A DNA stretch of 64,000 nucleotides from Halolactibacillus miurensis. Its GTDB lineage: Bacteria; Bacillota; Bacilli; Bacillales; Amphibacillaceae. Positions 7,377-16,030 of this stretch are shown here, piece after piece. A model generated the notes under the pieces. The model was not told the origin of the DNA. It searched no databases and saw only the letters and a program-made list of their open reading frames with translations. The translations under genes and the position numbers were made by a program. The stretch spans positions 1 through 64,000 of the forward strand of contig NZ_FPAI01000010.1 of the NCBI RefSeq assembly GCF_900116255.1, read 5' to 3'. Each line of letters starts with the position of its first letter. Positions within the stretch are counted from its first letter, which is position 1.

Positions 7377-8614
7377 GACAGAATGTGTGGATTTGGAATC
7401 ATTATGCAACAAATATGTTTTTTGATCAGGCTGGACGACATTACTGGTTTGCAGAAAACCTAATAAAAAAAGGATACAAGCCTACAATCTTTTGTGCCTC
7501 TACTAATCACTTTTCAGATTATCATATTGATACTAACGAGAAGCAGTATTCTACAGATTCAGTTGATAGTATTCCTTTTGTTTTTGTTAATACACCTGAG
7601 TATGAAGGGAATGGCAAAAAAAGAGTATTGAATGTGATTTCGTTTTATAGAGGGCTTTTTAAAACTGCGAAGAAGTATGCTGAGTTAAATGGTAAACCAG
7701 ATGTGATTGTAGCTTCAAGTGTACATCCACTTACTTTAGTTGCAGGGATTAAAATCGCTAAGAGGTTTAACATCCCTTGTATTTGTGAGGTTAGAGATCT
7801 GTGGCCTGAGAGTATAGTAGTTTATAGCTCATTAAAGAGAAATAGTTTGATAGCTAAGTTATTATACCAAGGCGAAAAATGGATTTATAAAAAGGCAAAT
7901 TCAGTAATCATGACTTGGGAAGGCGGGAGTCAATATATTAGAAATCAAGGTTGGGATGAACAGGTTGACTTAAGTAAAGTTAAACACATAAGTAATGGAG
8001 TGATAATCGATTCTTTTGATAGGAATTCAAAAGAAAACCAGGTTGACGATGATGATTTGAACGACAATAATTATAAGAATTTAGTATATGCTGGCTCGAT
8101 TAGAAAGGTGAATAATTTAGGACTTTTATTAGACGCAGCAAAATTAGTACAAGAAAAAAATCAATATATTAGATTTTTGATTTATGGAACCGGTGATGAA
8201 AAAGAAATGCTCGAGAATAGATGCAAAGAGGAGAACATAAACAATGTAGTTTTTAAAGGTAGGGTCGAGAAAAAGATGATCCCTTCAATTTTAAAAAAAT
8301 CTTATGCAAATATCTTGCACAACTCAAGCACTTCACTCGATAATTACGGACAAAGCCAGAATAAGTTCTTTGAATATTTGGCTGCTGGTAGATGTGTAAT
8401 ACAAACTTATACAACTGGTTATAGTGTTCTTGAAAAATATAAGTGTGGAGTAAGTGCTATTGAGCAGCAACCTAAAGAAATTGCAGAAATTATACTCGAA
8501 GCATGCAAAGATAATGAAAAAGCTGAACAAATGGGTGTGAATGCAAGAAAGGCAGCTTACGAATTTGACTTTACGAAGTTGACCGAGGATTTAATTCGAG
8601 TTATAGAAGAATAA
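7373..8614 (+). CDS. Glycosyltransferase family 4 (WbuB-like)
   Basis: A 413-residue cytoplasmic GT-B glycosyltransferase. The N-terminal half opens with a WNHYA segment and has VRDLWPES near residue 139, seen in WbuB-type enzymes. The C-terminal half has LVYAGSIRKVNNLGLLLDA, YGTGDEKEMLE and the nucleotide-sugar segment SQNKFFEYLAAGRCVI, where the EX7E motif of retaining GT4 enzymes is degenerate. It probably adds the second sugar to the lipid-linked starter. Donor and linkage cannot be read. It overlaps the acetyltransferase by ATGA. From here to 15707 the DNA is clearly more AT-rich than the flanking metabolic genes. Confidence 0.82.
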   Translation: MRQNVWIWNHYATNMFFDQAGRHYWFAENLIKKGYKPTIFCASTNHFSDYHIDTNEKQYSTDSVDSIPFVFVNTPEYEGNGKKRVLNVISFYRGLFKTAKKYAELNGKPDVIVASSVHPLTLVAGIKIAKRFNIPCICEVRDLWPESIVVYSSLKRNSLIAKLLYQGEKWIYKKANSVIMTWEGGSQYIRNQGWDEQVDLSKVKHISNGVIIDSFDRNSKENQVDDDDLNDNNYKNLVYAGSIRKVNNLGLLLDAAKLVQEKNQYIRFLIYGTGDEKEMLENRCKEENINNVVFKGRVEKKMIPSILKKSYANILHNSSTSLDNYGQSQNKFFEYLAAGRCVIQTYTTGYSVLEKYKCGVSAIEQQPKEIAEIILEACKDNEKAEQMGVNARKAAYEFDFTKLTEDLIRVIEE

Positions 8615-8649
8615 ACCTAAGTATAAGCTTATAGATTTGAGGTGGAGAA

Positions 8650-9768
8650 ATGAAAGTAATTCATATAAATTCAGATTATGGTAATACAATTTATAAGAAT
8701 TTGTCTGACGAATTATTTGAACTAGGAGTAGAACAGCGAGTCTTTAAATTTGTTAGACCTAACAATTCACTTGCTAGTGGATATGACGATTATGTTGATG
8801 TCAGGCTAAATTATAATAATATTGATCGTTATTTTTTTCATGTAAAACATAATAAAGTTGTTAAAGACTTTTTCGAATATTTATCAGATAAAGATGCAGA
8901 TATCTTGCATGCACATACTCTTTTTTCCAACGGATATATAGCTTATCAAACATACCTAAGAAAAAACATTCCATACATTGTAACGGTCAGAAATACTGAT
9001 GTTAATGTGTTTTTTAGACTTATGGTTCATCTTCGTAAGATTGGAATTAATATACTCCTAAATGCAGAGAAAATTATTTTTATATCTCCAGCGCATAAAG
9101 AAATGCTTTTTAATAAATATATTCCAAGCAAATATGCAGAGATGCTTATAAAAAAAACTAGTATTATTCCAAATGGAATTGATGAGTATTATTTTGAAAA
9201 TAAAAATAAACCAAAAGAAATTGATGCAAGCGATGAACTAACAGTATTGACAGCTGCTTGGATAAACAAAAACAAAAACCAGATAAATGTTTGTAAAGCT
9301 ATTCAAATTCTAAATTTGAAAGGTTTCAATATTAAATATAGGATTGTCGGTGGTGTAGAAAAACATAACACCTATAAAAAATTGTTAGAAGAACTCGAAA
9401 GTCATTCGTTTATCAAACTGATACCAAGAAAGAATAAAGAAGAATTAATTGAAGAATATCGTCAAGCAGATATTTTTGCGATGGTATCACATAAAGAGAC
9501 ATTTGGATTATCGTATATTGAAGCTTTGTTACAGTGCACACCAATTGTATATACGAAAAGTCAAGGTGTTGATGGTTATTTTAAAGATGGAGATGTTGGT
9601 TACGCTGCAGAATCAAATTCAGTGGAAGATATTGCTGAAAAAATTGAAATGGTTATCGACGGTTATAAAAGATTATCAATGAATTCAGTAGTTGAAGTAG
9701 ACAAATTTAAGTGGGCATCAATCTCCTTGCAATATAAAGAAATATATAATTCTATCGGGAGTAGGTGA
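8650..9768 (+). CDS. Glycosyltransferase family 4
   Basis: A 372-residue GT-B enzyme. It starts MKVIHINSDYG, has a DILHAHTLFSNG segment near residue 95 and ends with FAMVSHKETFGLSYIEALLQC, where E(F/T)FGLSYIEA is the retaining EX7E motif of family GT4. GGTGGAG ahead of the ATG is a good binding site. It builds the polysaccharide repeat unit in the cytoplasm; the acceptor and donor are unknown. The next gene starts by a GTGA overlap. Low GC fits imported cluster-specific DNA. Confidence 0.82.
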   Translation: MKVIHINSDYGNTIYKNLSDELFELGVEQRVFKFVRPNNSLASGYDDYVDVRLNYNNIDRYFFHVKHNKVVKDFFEYLSDKDADILHAHTLFSNGYIAYQTYLRKNIPYIVTVRNTDVNVFFRLMVHLRKIGINILLNAEKIIFISPAHKEMLFNKYIPSKYAEMLIKKTSIIPNGIDEYYFENKNKPKEIDASDELTVLTAAWINKNKNQINVCKAIQILNLKGFNIKYRIVGGVEKHNTYKKLLEELESHSFIKLIPRKNKEELIEEYRQADIFAMVSHKETFGLSYIEALLQCTPIVYTKSQGVDGYFKDGDVGYAAESNSVEDIAEKIEMVIDGYKRLSMNSVVEVDKFKWASISLQYKEIYNSIGSR

Positions 9769-10862
9769 TTTTAATTAAGAATATTGCATTTATAATAACT
9801 GGAATACACCATATTAGTGGCATTGCATCGGCAACTGCTCTAATAGCTAATGAATTATCAAAAACAAACAAATTTAATATTACATTAATTACTCTGACAG
9901 ATCGATCAGATACTCAATTTGTGAACGTAAGCGAAAATGTAAAAGTTATCAAAATATTTGATGAAAAAGTTAATTTGAAATTAAGGTTAATTGAAATCAT
10001 TTTTAAGCTTAACAGAATTCTCAATGACAACAATTTTGATGTAGTAATAGCACCCGCATTAATTTTCTATATTTTATATTTTGCATCCTGGAAAAATAAA
10101 AAGCTGAATCTTATTGCGTGGGATCATGCTAGTATCCCAATAAAAAAAGATGTTTTTTCTTTGAAGTATTTAATCAGAAAAATAGCAGCGGAGAAATCAG
10201 ATACACTTGTAGTAATTACTAAAAAAGCTAAGAGTGTTTACTTACAACAATATAAGAAATCAAAGAAAATAGTACAAATCTATAATACAATCGATGAATT
10301 AAATGATGGAAAAAACAACTATAATCTTAATTCAAAGAAAATACTATCTGCTGGTGCTTTAGATAACATCAAAGGGTTTGATATGGCTATTGAAGTGGCA
10401 CGTATTGCACTAGCCGAGTATCCAGACTGGAAGTGGCATATATATGGAGAGGGTAAGGAAAAAGAAAATCTCCAAGAATTAATAACGAGGAATGGGTTAG
10501 AGAATCAAGTCAAGTTAATGGGACATACCAATAAAATGAAGGATATTTACAAAGATTATAGTTTTTATGTTTTAACATCAAGAAGCGAATCTTTTGGGAT
10601 GGTAATCCTTGAAGCTCAGAAGAATAGCCTCCCAATAATTTCTTTCGATTGCCCTTATGGTCCAAATGAACTTATTAAAAATGAGATTAATGGATTTTTA
10701 ATTGAGCCTAATGATGTTGAGGAAATGGCACATAAAATTATTGAGATGATTAAGAACCCCAATTTACGTAAAAATATGTCTGATAAATCTATGGTATTAT
10801 CAGGAAAAACAAACAAACACAATATAGTCTCGCGGTGGGAATCTTTATTAAGTAATTTATAA
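9765..10862 (+). CDS. Glycosyltransferase family 4
   Basis: A 365-residue GT-B enzyme starting at GTG inside the stop of the preceding gene. Family signs are GIHHISGIASATALIANEL at the N-terminus (acceptor-side loop), ILSAGALDNIKGFDMAIEVA in the middle and ESFGMVILEAQKNSLPIISF with the EX7E motif near residue 275. Enzymes of this shape often transfer GalNAc or glucose residues in capsule clusters, but the donor here is not visible. Very AT-rich. It ends 26 bases before the sugar dehydrogenase. Confidence 0.82.
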   Translation: MILIKNIAFIITGIHHISGIASATALIANELSKTNKFNITLITLTDRSDTQFVNVSENVKVIKIFDEKVNLKLRLIEIIFKLNRILNDNNFDVVIAPALIFYILYFASWKNKKLNLIAWDHASIPIKKDVFSLKYLIRKIAAEKSDTLVVITKKAKSVYLQQYKKSKKIVQIYNTIDELNDGKNNYNLNSKKILSAGALDNIKGFDMAIEVARIALAEYPDWKWHIYGEGKEKENLQELITRNGLENQVKLMGHTNKMKDIYKDYSFYVLTSRSESFGMVILEAQKNSLPIISFDCPYGPNELIKNEINGFLIEPNDVEEMAHKIIEMIKNPNLRKNMSDKSMVLSGKTNKHNIVSRWESLLSNL

Positions 10863-10888
10863 AAAATATAATATAAGGAAGGTTTAAT

Positions 10889-12208
10889 ATGAAATTATTT
10901 CAAGATATCTTAAACAATAAAGAGAAAATAGCAGTAGTAGGACTTGGCTATGTAGGAATGCCAATAGCTGTGGCGTTTGCAAAAAAAGTAAATGTTATTG
11001 GTTTCGATTTAAATAAAAAGAAAATTGAATTGTATAAATCCGGAATTGACCCAACAAATGAAGTTGGAAATGATGAAATAAAGAATACGGCTGTTGAGTT
11101 TACTTCAGATGAAACAAAACTTAAGGAAGCAAAGTTCCACATTGTGGCCGTTCCTACACCAATTAACTCAGATAAAACACCGGATCTTTCACCAGTAGAA
11201 GGCGCAAGTAGAATTGTTGGTCGTAATTTGACTAAAGGCTCTATTGTTGTTTACGAATCGACTGTTTATCCAGGGGTAACAGAAGATATCTGCGTTCCAA
11301 TATTAGAGAAAGAATCAGGCCTAAAATGTGGATTAGATTTTAAGATTGGTTATTCGCCAGAACGTATTAATCCAGGGGACAAGGTACACAGACTTGAAAA
11401 CATTACAAAAATTGTTTCAGGTATGGATGAAGAGAGTCTCGATGAAATTGCAAAAGTTTATGAGTTGGTTATTGAAGTAGGTGTCCATAGAGCAGGAGCT
11501 ATTAAGGTTGCAGAGGCAGCTAAAGTAGTTGAAAATAGCCAGCGTGATATTAATATTGCTTTCATGAATGAGTTGGCTATGGTTTTTGATCGAATGGGAA
11601 TAGATACTAAAGAAGTTGTTGAGGCAATGAACACAAAATGGAACGCACTTGGATTCACACCTGGTCTTGTTGGTGGTCATTGCATAGGTGTAGACCCTTA
11701 TTATTTTGTATATGAAGCAGAAAAGTTGGGTTACCATAGTCAGATTATTTTATCAGGACGAAAGATTAATGATGGTATGGGTAAATTTGTTGCAGATGCA
11801 ATCATTAAGAAATTAATCTTAGCGAATAAAGTAGTAAGACAATCTAAAGTAGTTATTCTAGGATTAACATTCAAAGAAAACACGCCAGATACTAGAAACT
11901 CCAAAGTGATAGATATTATTGACAGTCTTAAAGGGTATGGCATTGAACCTATTGTAGTTGACCCAGAGGCTAATGCAGCTGAAGCAAAACATGAATATGG
12001 TGTTGACTTAGTAGATATCAAGGAAATTAATGATGCTGATTGCTTAGTATTAGCAGTAGCTCATCACATCTTCAAACAAATGAGCTGGAGAGATATTGAC
12101 AATCTATATGGAAATGTTGAGAATGAAGAGAAGGTCCTTATTGATATAAAAAGTATTTTGGATAAAAAAGAAATTGAGACAAAGGGATATAGTTATTGGA
12201 GATTATAA
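10889..12208 (+). CDS. UDP-N-acetylhexosamine 6-dehydrogenase (TviB/WbpO/CapL type)
   Basis: A 439-residue nucleotide-sugar dehydrogenase. VVGLGYVGMPIAVAFAKK binds NAD, VAVPTPIN and YESTVYPGVTE follow, the central domain carries KVVENSQRDINIAFMNELA, and the catalytic cysteine is in GLVGGHCIGVDPYYF near residue 268. The C-terminal UDP-binding domain starts with LGLTFKENTPDTRNSK. The TviB/WbpO group oxidises UDP-GlcNAc or UDP-GalNAc to the uronic acid, so the polymer should carry an acidic N-acetyl sugar; group placement is by memory of the family, not by a tree. AAGGAAGG lies just before the ATG. Confidence 0.85.
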   Translation: MKLFQDILNNKEKIAVVGLGYVGMPIAVAFAKKVNVIGFDLNKKKIELYKSGIDPTNEVGNDEIKNTAVEFTSDETKLKEAKFHIVAVPTPINSDKTPDLSPVEGASRIVGRNLTKGSIVVYESTVYPGVTEDICVPILEKESGLKCGLDFKIGYSPERINPGDKVHRLENITKIVSGMDEESLDEIAKVYELVIEVGVHRAGAIKVAEAAKVVENSQRDINIAFMNELAMVFDRMGIDTKEVVEAMNTKWNALGFTPGLVGGHCIGVDPYYFVYEAEKLGYHSQIILSGRKINDGMGKFVADAIIKKLILANKVVRQSKVVILGLTFKENTPDTRNSKVIDIIDSLKGYGIEPIVVDPEANAAEAKHEYGVDLVDIKEINDADCLVLAVAHHIFKQMSWRDIDNLYGNVENEEKVLIDIKSILDKKEIETKGYSYWRL

Positions 12209-12266
12209 GAATCCAATAGCTGTTTTAAAGATTTAATATAATAGTTTAGCTGAAAGGGGCTATTAC

Positions 12267-13589
12267 ATGAAGAGATTTGATACAAATAAATCGAGCTATA
12301 TTTATATTATCATTTATAGGTTGATGCTGGATTTTATATATAAGGGATCTATAGTAACATCGTTTGGTTATTATGGATTCAAAAATCATAATAGCCCTTT
12401 ACATTATTTTTTTTCGTGGATCCTGCTCCTAGTATTTGCTCCCGTGATTACAAAAATATTCAGGTGGAAAACATCCCCATCAAAAATAGTAATTTTATTT
12501 TTACTTTTGCTTTCGTTTGTGCCATTTACAACAATGTTAGGGTTTCATTCTTTCACCAACACATATTACATTGCAAATATTATTTATTGGCTAAGCCTTT
12601 TGATTTTCACTAAAGTTTTCGCAAATGTTAAATTTTTAGAATACAAAAGATTTAATAAAAGTTTAAACAATACTGTTATTTGGATAATGAGCGCTGTCTT
12701 CTTATCAGTAGTCATCTTTATTTCATGGAGGTTTACAGGATTTAGATTAAATTTTAATTTGTTTGAAGTGTATGAATTTCGAGAAGAAGCTGGTAACTTT
12801 AACTTACCTACTATCATTTCTTATTTATATTCCGCTTCAAATGCGATTAATCCAATAATACTAGTATATGCACTTATAAAAAGAAATCACTTTTTGGCGA
12901 TGTTTATTATTTTTGTCCAAATGCTAAGTTTTAGTATAAATGGAAGCAAGAGTGTTTTCTTCATTACACTTCTATCTATATTTGTATTTATGTTTTTTAA
13001 AAGCACCTTCTTTAAAAAAATACCTCAATATTTTACCTTATTAGGTTTTGCAGCTATATTAGAGACGGGTATTTTAAAAACTAGTTTAATTACTAATTTC
13101 ATAATAAGACGAGTGAATTTTGTGCCAAATTTATTAAACTATTACTATTTTGATTTTTTCACAAAGTATCAGCCTGATTATTTCCAACAAAGCTTTTTAA
13201 GGTACTTCGGATTTCAATCTAATTATACAAGAATTCCAAACTTAATAGGTATGGAGTATTTTGGTAGGCCAGGCATGGCAGCTAATAGTGGATTAATTAG
13301 TGATGCCATAACAAATCTAGGTCTAGTTGGAGTTATAATAGCGCCTATGGTTTTAGCAATTATTTTAAAAATATTTGATGATGTTACAATTGGTTTGGAC
13401 AATAGAATTTTTATAATTCCAAGCATATATATATCTTATGTGTTAATAAGCTCTTTTTTATTTACATCATTATTAACTCATGGATTTTTTGCAATGATGT
13501 TTATTTTCTATTTTTTGCCAAGGAAATCAAAACAAGCATTTAAACTTCGAAAGAAATTATTAAATAATTTTAAGCAAAGCAAGGTGTAA
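12267..13589 (+). CDS. wzy: Wzy-like repeat-unit polymerase
   Basis: A 440-residue, very hydrophobic protein with roughly ten or more membrane segments and a large outward-facing loop in the last third (about residues 280-345), the topology of O-antigen and capsule polymerases. Sequence is poorly conserved in this family, so the call rests on topology and place between the sugar dehydrogenase and the flippase. It would join lipid-linked repeat units outside the membrane. AAAGGGG before the ATG at 12267 supports the start. It ends two bases before the flippase gene. Confidence 0.7.
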   Translation: MKRFDTNKSSYIYIIIYRLMLDFIYKGSIVTSFGYYGFKNHNSPLHYFFSWILLLVFAPVITKIFRWKTSPSKIVILFLLLLSFVPFTTMLGFHSFTNTYYIANIIYWLSLLIFTKVFANVKFLEYKRFNKSLNNTVIWIMSAVFLSVVIFISWRFTGFRLNFNLFEVYEFREEAGNFNLPTIISYLYSASNAINPIILVYALIKRNHFLAMFIIFVQMLSFSINGSKSVFFITLLSIFVFMFFKSTFFKKIPQYFTLLGFAAILETGILKTSLITNFIIRRVNFVPNLLNYYYFDFFTKYQPDYFQQSFLRYFGFQSNYTRIPNLIGMEYFGRPGMAANSGLISDAITNLGLVGVIIAPMVLAIILKIFDDVTIGLDNRIFIIPSIYISYVLISSFLFTSLLTHGFFAMMFIFYFLPRKSKQAFKLRKKLLNNFKQSKV

Positions 13590-13591
13590 GT

Positions 13592-14797
13592 ATGACTAAA
13601 TTCAGAATTTTAAATGATATGTTTTTAAATATTATTGCAGCAACAGTGCCAATTGTAGTACTACAAATATTGGTTTTCCCTAATGTAGCTAACCATATAA
13701 GTGAAAGTAGCTATGGTCTACTAATTGCAATCTACTCATTGATAAATATAATTCCAGGTACTATTGGTACAACACTAAATAATATACGACTACTTCATTC
13801 CAATAAATACTCAGAAAATAATTATGTTGGAGATTTCATGATTTTGGTATTTATAGGTAGTGTATTAAATATAATTGCTATATCGATTGGAACTGTTATT
13901 ATTGAAGGTGGATTCAATATAAGTAATAGCTTAATCGTAATTGCGATTTCTATATTTGCTTTGCTCCATGATTATTTAATGGTTGAATTTAGGATAAAAC
14001 TTAACTACAAGTTGATACTGCTTGATAGATTAATAGTGTCTTTTGGATACGTTATTGGCATGATTATATTTATCTTTACAAAAAACTGGTACTTTATTTT
14101 TTTAATTGCTCATTTTATTGGTTTTATATTTGTTGCATTCAAAACATCTCTTTTGAAAGAAAATAGAATTAAAACCCCGCTATTTAGTTTTATATTAAAA
14201 GATAGCTTTTTGTTTTTGATAGGAGCATTTTTACTAAGATTAACTTCTTACGCGGATAAATTGCTATTATATCCGATTTTGGGAGGTGCTTCAGTAGCAG
14301 TATACTATTCGGCTACGATTCTCAGTAAAATGGTTTCTCTAGCAATCACTCCTATAAATAGTGTTGCTCTAAGTTATCTTTCAAAATTAAATGAAAAGCC
14401 TAAAAAACTATTTTGGAAAGTATTTATATTAGGTGTTTTTGTATGTTTTATTGGATATTTTCTTTCTATTATATTAAGTGGAACAATATTAGAAATCTTA
14501 TATCCTATGTTTGTAGACGAAGCAATTAAATATATTTATATAACATCAGCTTCTACTGTATTACATGTGTTAGGATCAATTATTCAGCCTTTTGTTCTAA
14601 AGTTTTGTAGTATGAAATTTCAAATAGTTATTAATTCAGTTGATGTGTTTATATATACAGGATTATCATTATTATTGTTAAACACTTATGGACTTATGGG
14701 TTTCTGTATTGGAGTAATGATTAGCAAAATTATCAAGGTAATTATGCTATTATTGGTGTATGCAACTTCAAAAGATGAAATGATTGTTTTAGAATAG
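13592..14797 (+). CDS. wzx: Wzx-like polysaccharide flippase
   Basis: A 401-residue protein with about twelve membrane segments, of the MATE/polysaccharide transport group. The start NDMFLNIIAATVPIVVLQI and the segment DKLLLYPILGGASVAVYYSA resemble Wzx proteins. It would move the undecaprenyl-linked repeat unit across the membrane for the polymerase encoded just before it. Some Wzx proteins have more helices and are near 480 residues; this is at the short end. The coding DNA is among the most AT-rich in the window. Confidence 0.75.
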   Translation: MTKFRILNDMFLNIIAATVPIVVLQILVFPNVANHISESSYGLLIAIYSLINIIPGTIGTTLNNIRLLHSNKYSENNYVGDFMILVFIGSVLNIIAISIGTVIIEGGFNISNSLIVIAISIFALLHDYLMVEFRIKLNYKLILLDRLIVSFGYVIGMIIFIFTKNWYFIFLIAHFIGFIFVAFKTSLLKENRIKTPLFSFILKDSFLFLIGAFLLRLTSYADKLLLYPILGGASVAVYYSATILSKMVSLAITPINSVALSYLSKLNEKPKKLFWKVFILGVFVCFIGYFLSIILSGTILEILYPMFVDEAIKYIYITSASTVLHVLGSIIQPFVLKFCSMKFQIVINSVDVFIYTGLSLLLLNTYGLMGFCIGVMISKIIKVIMLLLVYATSKDEMIVLE

Positions 14798-14825
14798 TGA
14801 ATGATGTATGGAGGTGAAAACCTAA

Positions 14826-15707
14826 ATGAAAAATTTTAGAAAAGTAATAAGAGAAATATTGAGTGCTAGAGAATATGAATCAATGGAAGATGCATTGTTG
14901 AGAAAAAGAATCGAAATTGAGAAACATTTTTATAAAACAAAATTCTCCAAAGAGGAATTAAGAAGAAGTCTTAATGATATGGGGGTAGTCGAAGGCACAC
15001 AACTTATTGTTCATGCGTCATGGCGTCAGTTTTATAATTTTAAGGGATCACCAGATGATGTTATTGACATACTCAAAGAAGCCGTAGGTGAAAGTGGGAC
15101 GTTATTAATGCCAGCTTATGGACATGATAAGTTCTTGTTTGATGTAAAAAATACGCCATCTGCTGCGGGAGTAATTAGTGAAGTTTTTAGAGGAAAACCA
15201 GATACTTATAGAAGTCCTTGCACAAATTTTTCCGTCGCAGCTTCTGGAAAGTATGCGAAGGAGTTAACAGAACAGCATATCAATAGCATATATGGTTTTG
15301 ATAAATACTCACCATACTATTTATTGAGTGACTATGATAATAGCAAAGTGTTATTCTTAGGATTATCATCAAGACCAACAAAAATCTCTCTTTTTCATTG
15401 TGCGGGATATATTTTAAAAGATAAGATTCCTTTTTATGAGAACCTTTATACAGAAAAGATAAAAACAGAGCTGATTTATGAAGATCATCATTATAATAAA
15501 AATATGATAACACGAAATCCAATTTACATGAATGATAATAAAGTTTTTAAAGAAATATTCAGCAGTTTAAAGAATAAAGATAGTATAAAAATTTCTAATT
15601 TAGATATTGTGATGATTGATTTAAATGAAGGTCTAGAAAAAGCATTAGATTTTGCTCATAATGGGAAGTACTGTTATAAAATAAGTCGCAGAATTAGACT
15701 AAAATAA
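14826..15707 (+). CDS. AAC(3)-family N-acetyltransferase
   Basis: A 293-residue protein of the aminoglycoside 3-N-acetyltransferase fold. Visible family parts are LIVHASWRQF near residue 60, VGESGTLLMPAYG near 90, a PSAAGVISEVFR block and the RSPCTNFSVAASGKYA block near 133. Members in polysaccharide clusters acetylate amino sugars of the polymer rather than give drug resistance; that reading is favoured by position at the end of the cluster. GGAGGTG eight bases ahead of the ATG supports the start. The IS30 element begins 13 bases after its stop, so the native terminator or further genes may have been displaced. Confidence 0.75.
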   Translation: MKNFRKVIREILSAREYESMEDALLRKRIEIEKHFYKTKFSKEELRRSLNDMGVVEGTQLIVHASWRQFYNFKGSPDDVIDILKEAVGESGTLLMPAYGHDKFLFDVKNTPSAAGVISEVFRGKPDTYRSPCTNFSVAASGKYAKELTEQHINSIYGFDKYSPYYLLSDYDNSKVLFLGLSSRPTKISLFHCAGYILKDKIPFYENLYTEKIKTELIYEDHHYNKNMITRNPIYMNDNKVFKEIFSSLKNKDSIKISNLDIVMIDLNEGLEKALDFAHNGKYCYKISRRIRLK

Positions 15708-15719
15708 TCCATTCCTAAA

Positions 15720-15739
15720 TTGTAAAGTCAAATGCATAA
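15720..15739 (+). repeat. Left inverted repeat of the IS30 element
   Basis: TTGTAAAGTCAAATGCATAA matches the reverse complement of 17192-17211 at 18 of 20 positions. Confidence 0.8.
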
Positions 15740-15827
15740 ACTTTTTTAAAAGATATGCCAATATATTCAAAAAGCTATGCTTATAGTGTTTTAATTGATA
15801 CGGATACTTGATTTTTATGCCATACTA
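15740..15827. other. IS-internal spacer between left repeat and folded element
   Basis: 88 AT-rich bases with no reading frame. No equivalent coding remnant of the transposase is seen here. Confidence 0.5.
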
Positions 15828-16026
15828 GCCACCGCCTTGCGGCGTGCTCTTGACGTCAGTGCCTCTTCTAAGTTCTCATTTATTGGGTTCGGGGTCCCAA
15901 CGAATGAGAACTTAGAAGAGCTTGGCCATGGTATGCTATAAGCGCGGATGGTGCCTCTACAAGGCAGAACTTTTCCCATCCGCCAAAGGACTGCTTACCA
16001 TGGTCACAAACGTCGTCAAGAGTGGC
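15828..16026 (+). ncRNA. Candidate structured RNA, copy B, inside the IS30 element
   Basis: A 199-nt segment with the same helix order as copy A. Closing helix GCCA 15828-15831 with TGGC 16023-16026; hairpin CCGC 15832-15835 with GCGG 15839-15842; free CGTG; helix CTCTTGACG 15847-15855 with 16014-16022. An 18-pair arm 15863-15880/15903-15920 continues as TTGGG/CCCAA and is capped by TTCGGGGT. Helix 15924-15933/15996-16005 encloses 15944-15951/15976-15983 and hairpin 15952-15956/15962-15966. Several helices differ in sequence from copy A yet still pair. It ends four bases before the stop codon of the oppositely oriented transposase gene. Confidence 0.72.
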
Positions 16027-16030
16027 AGAA

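Noticed and set aside
14826-15707. Aminoglycoside resistance gene
   Set aside because: The fold is AAC(3)-like, but position at the end of a polysaccharide cluster makes polymer acetylation more likely; no resistance claim is made.
15828-16026. Naming the folded elements as HEARO/omega-RNA
   Set aside because: Standalone omega-RNAs exist and the size is similar, but no IscB or IsrB gene is present and I could not match the helix plan to that family from memory. Left unassigned.
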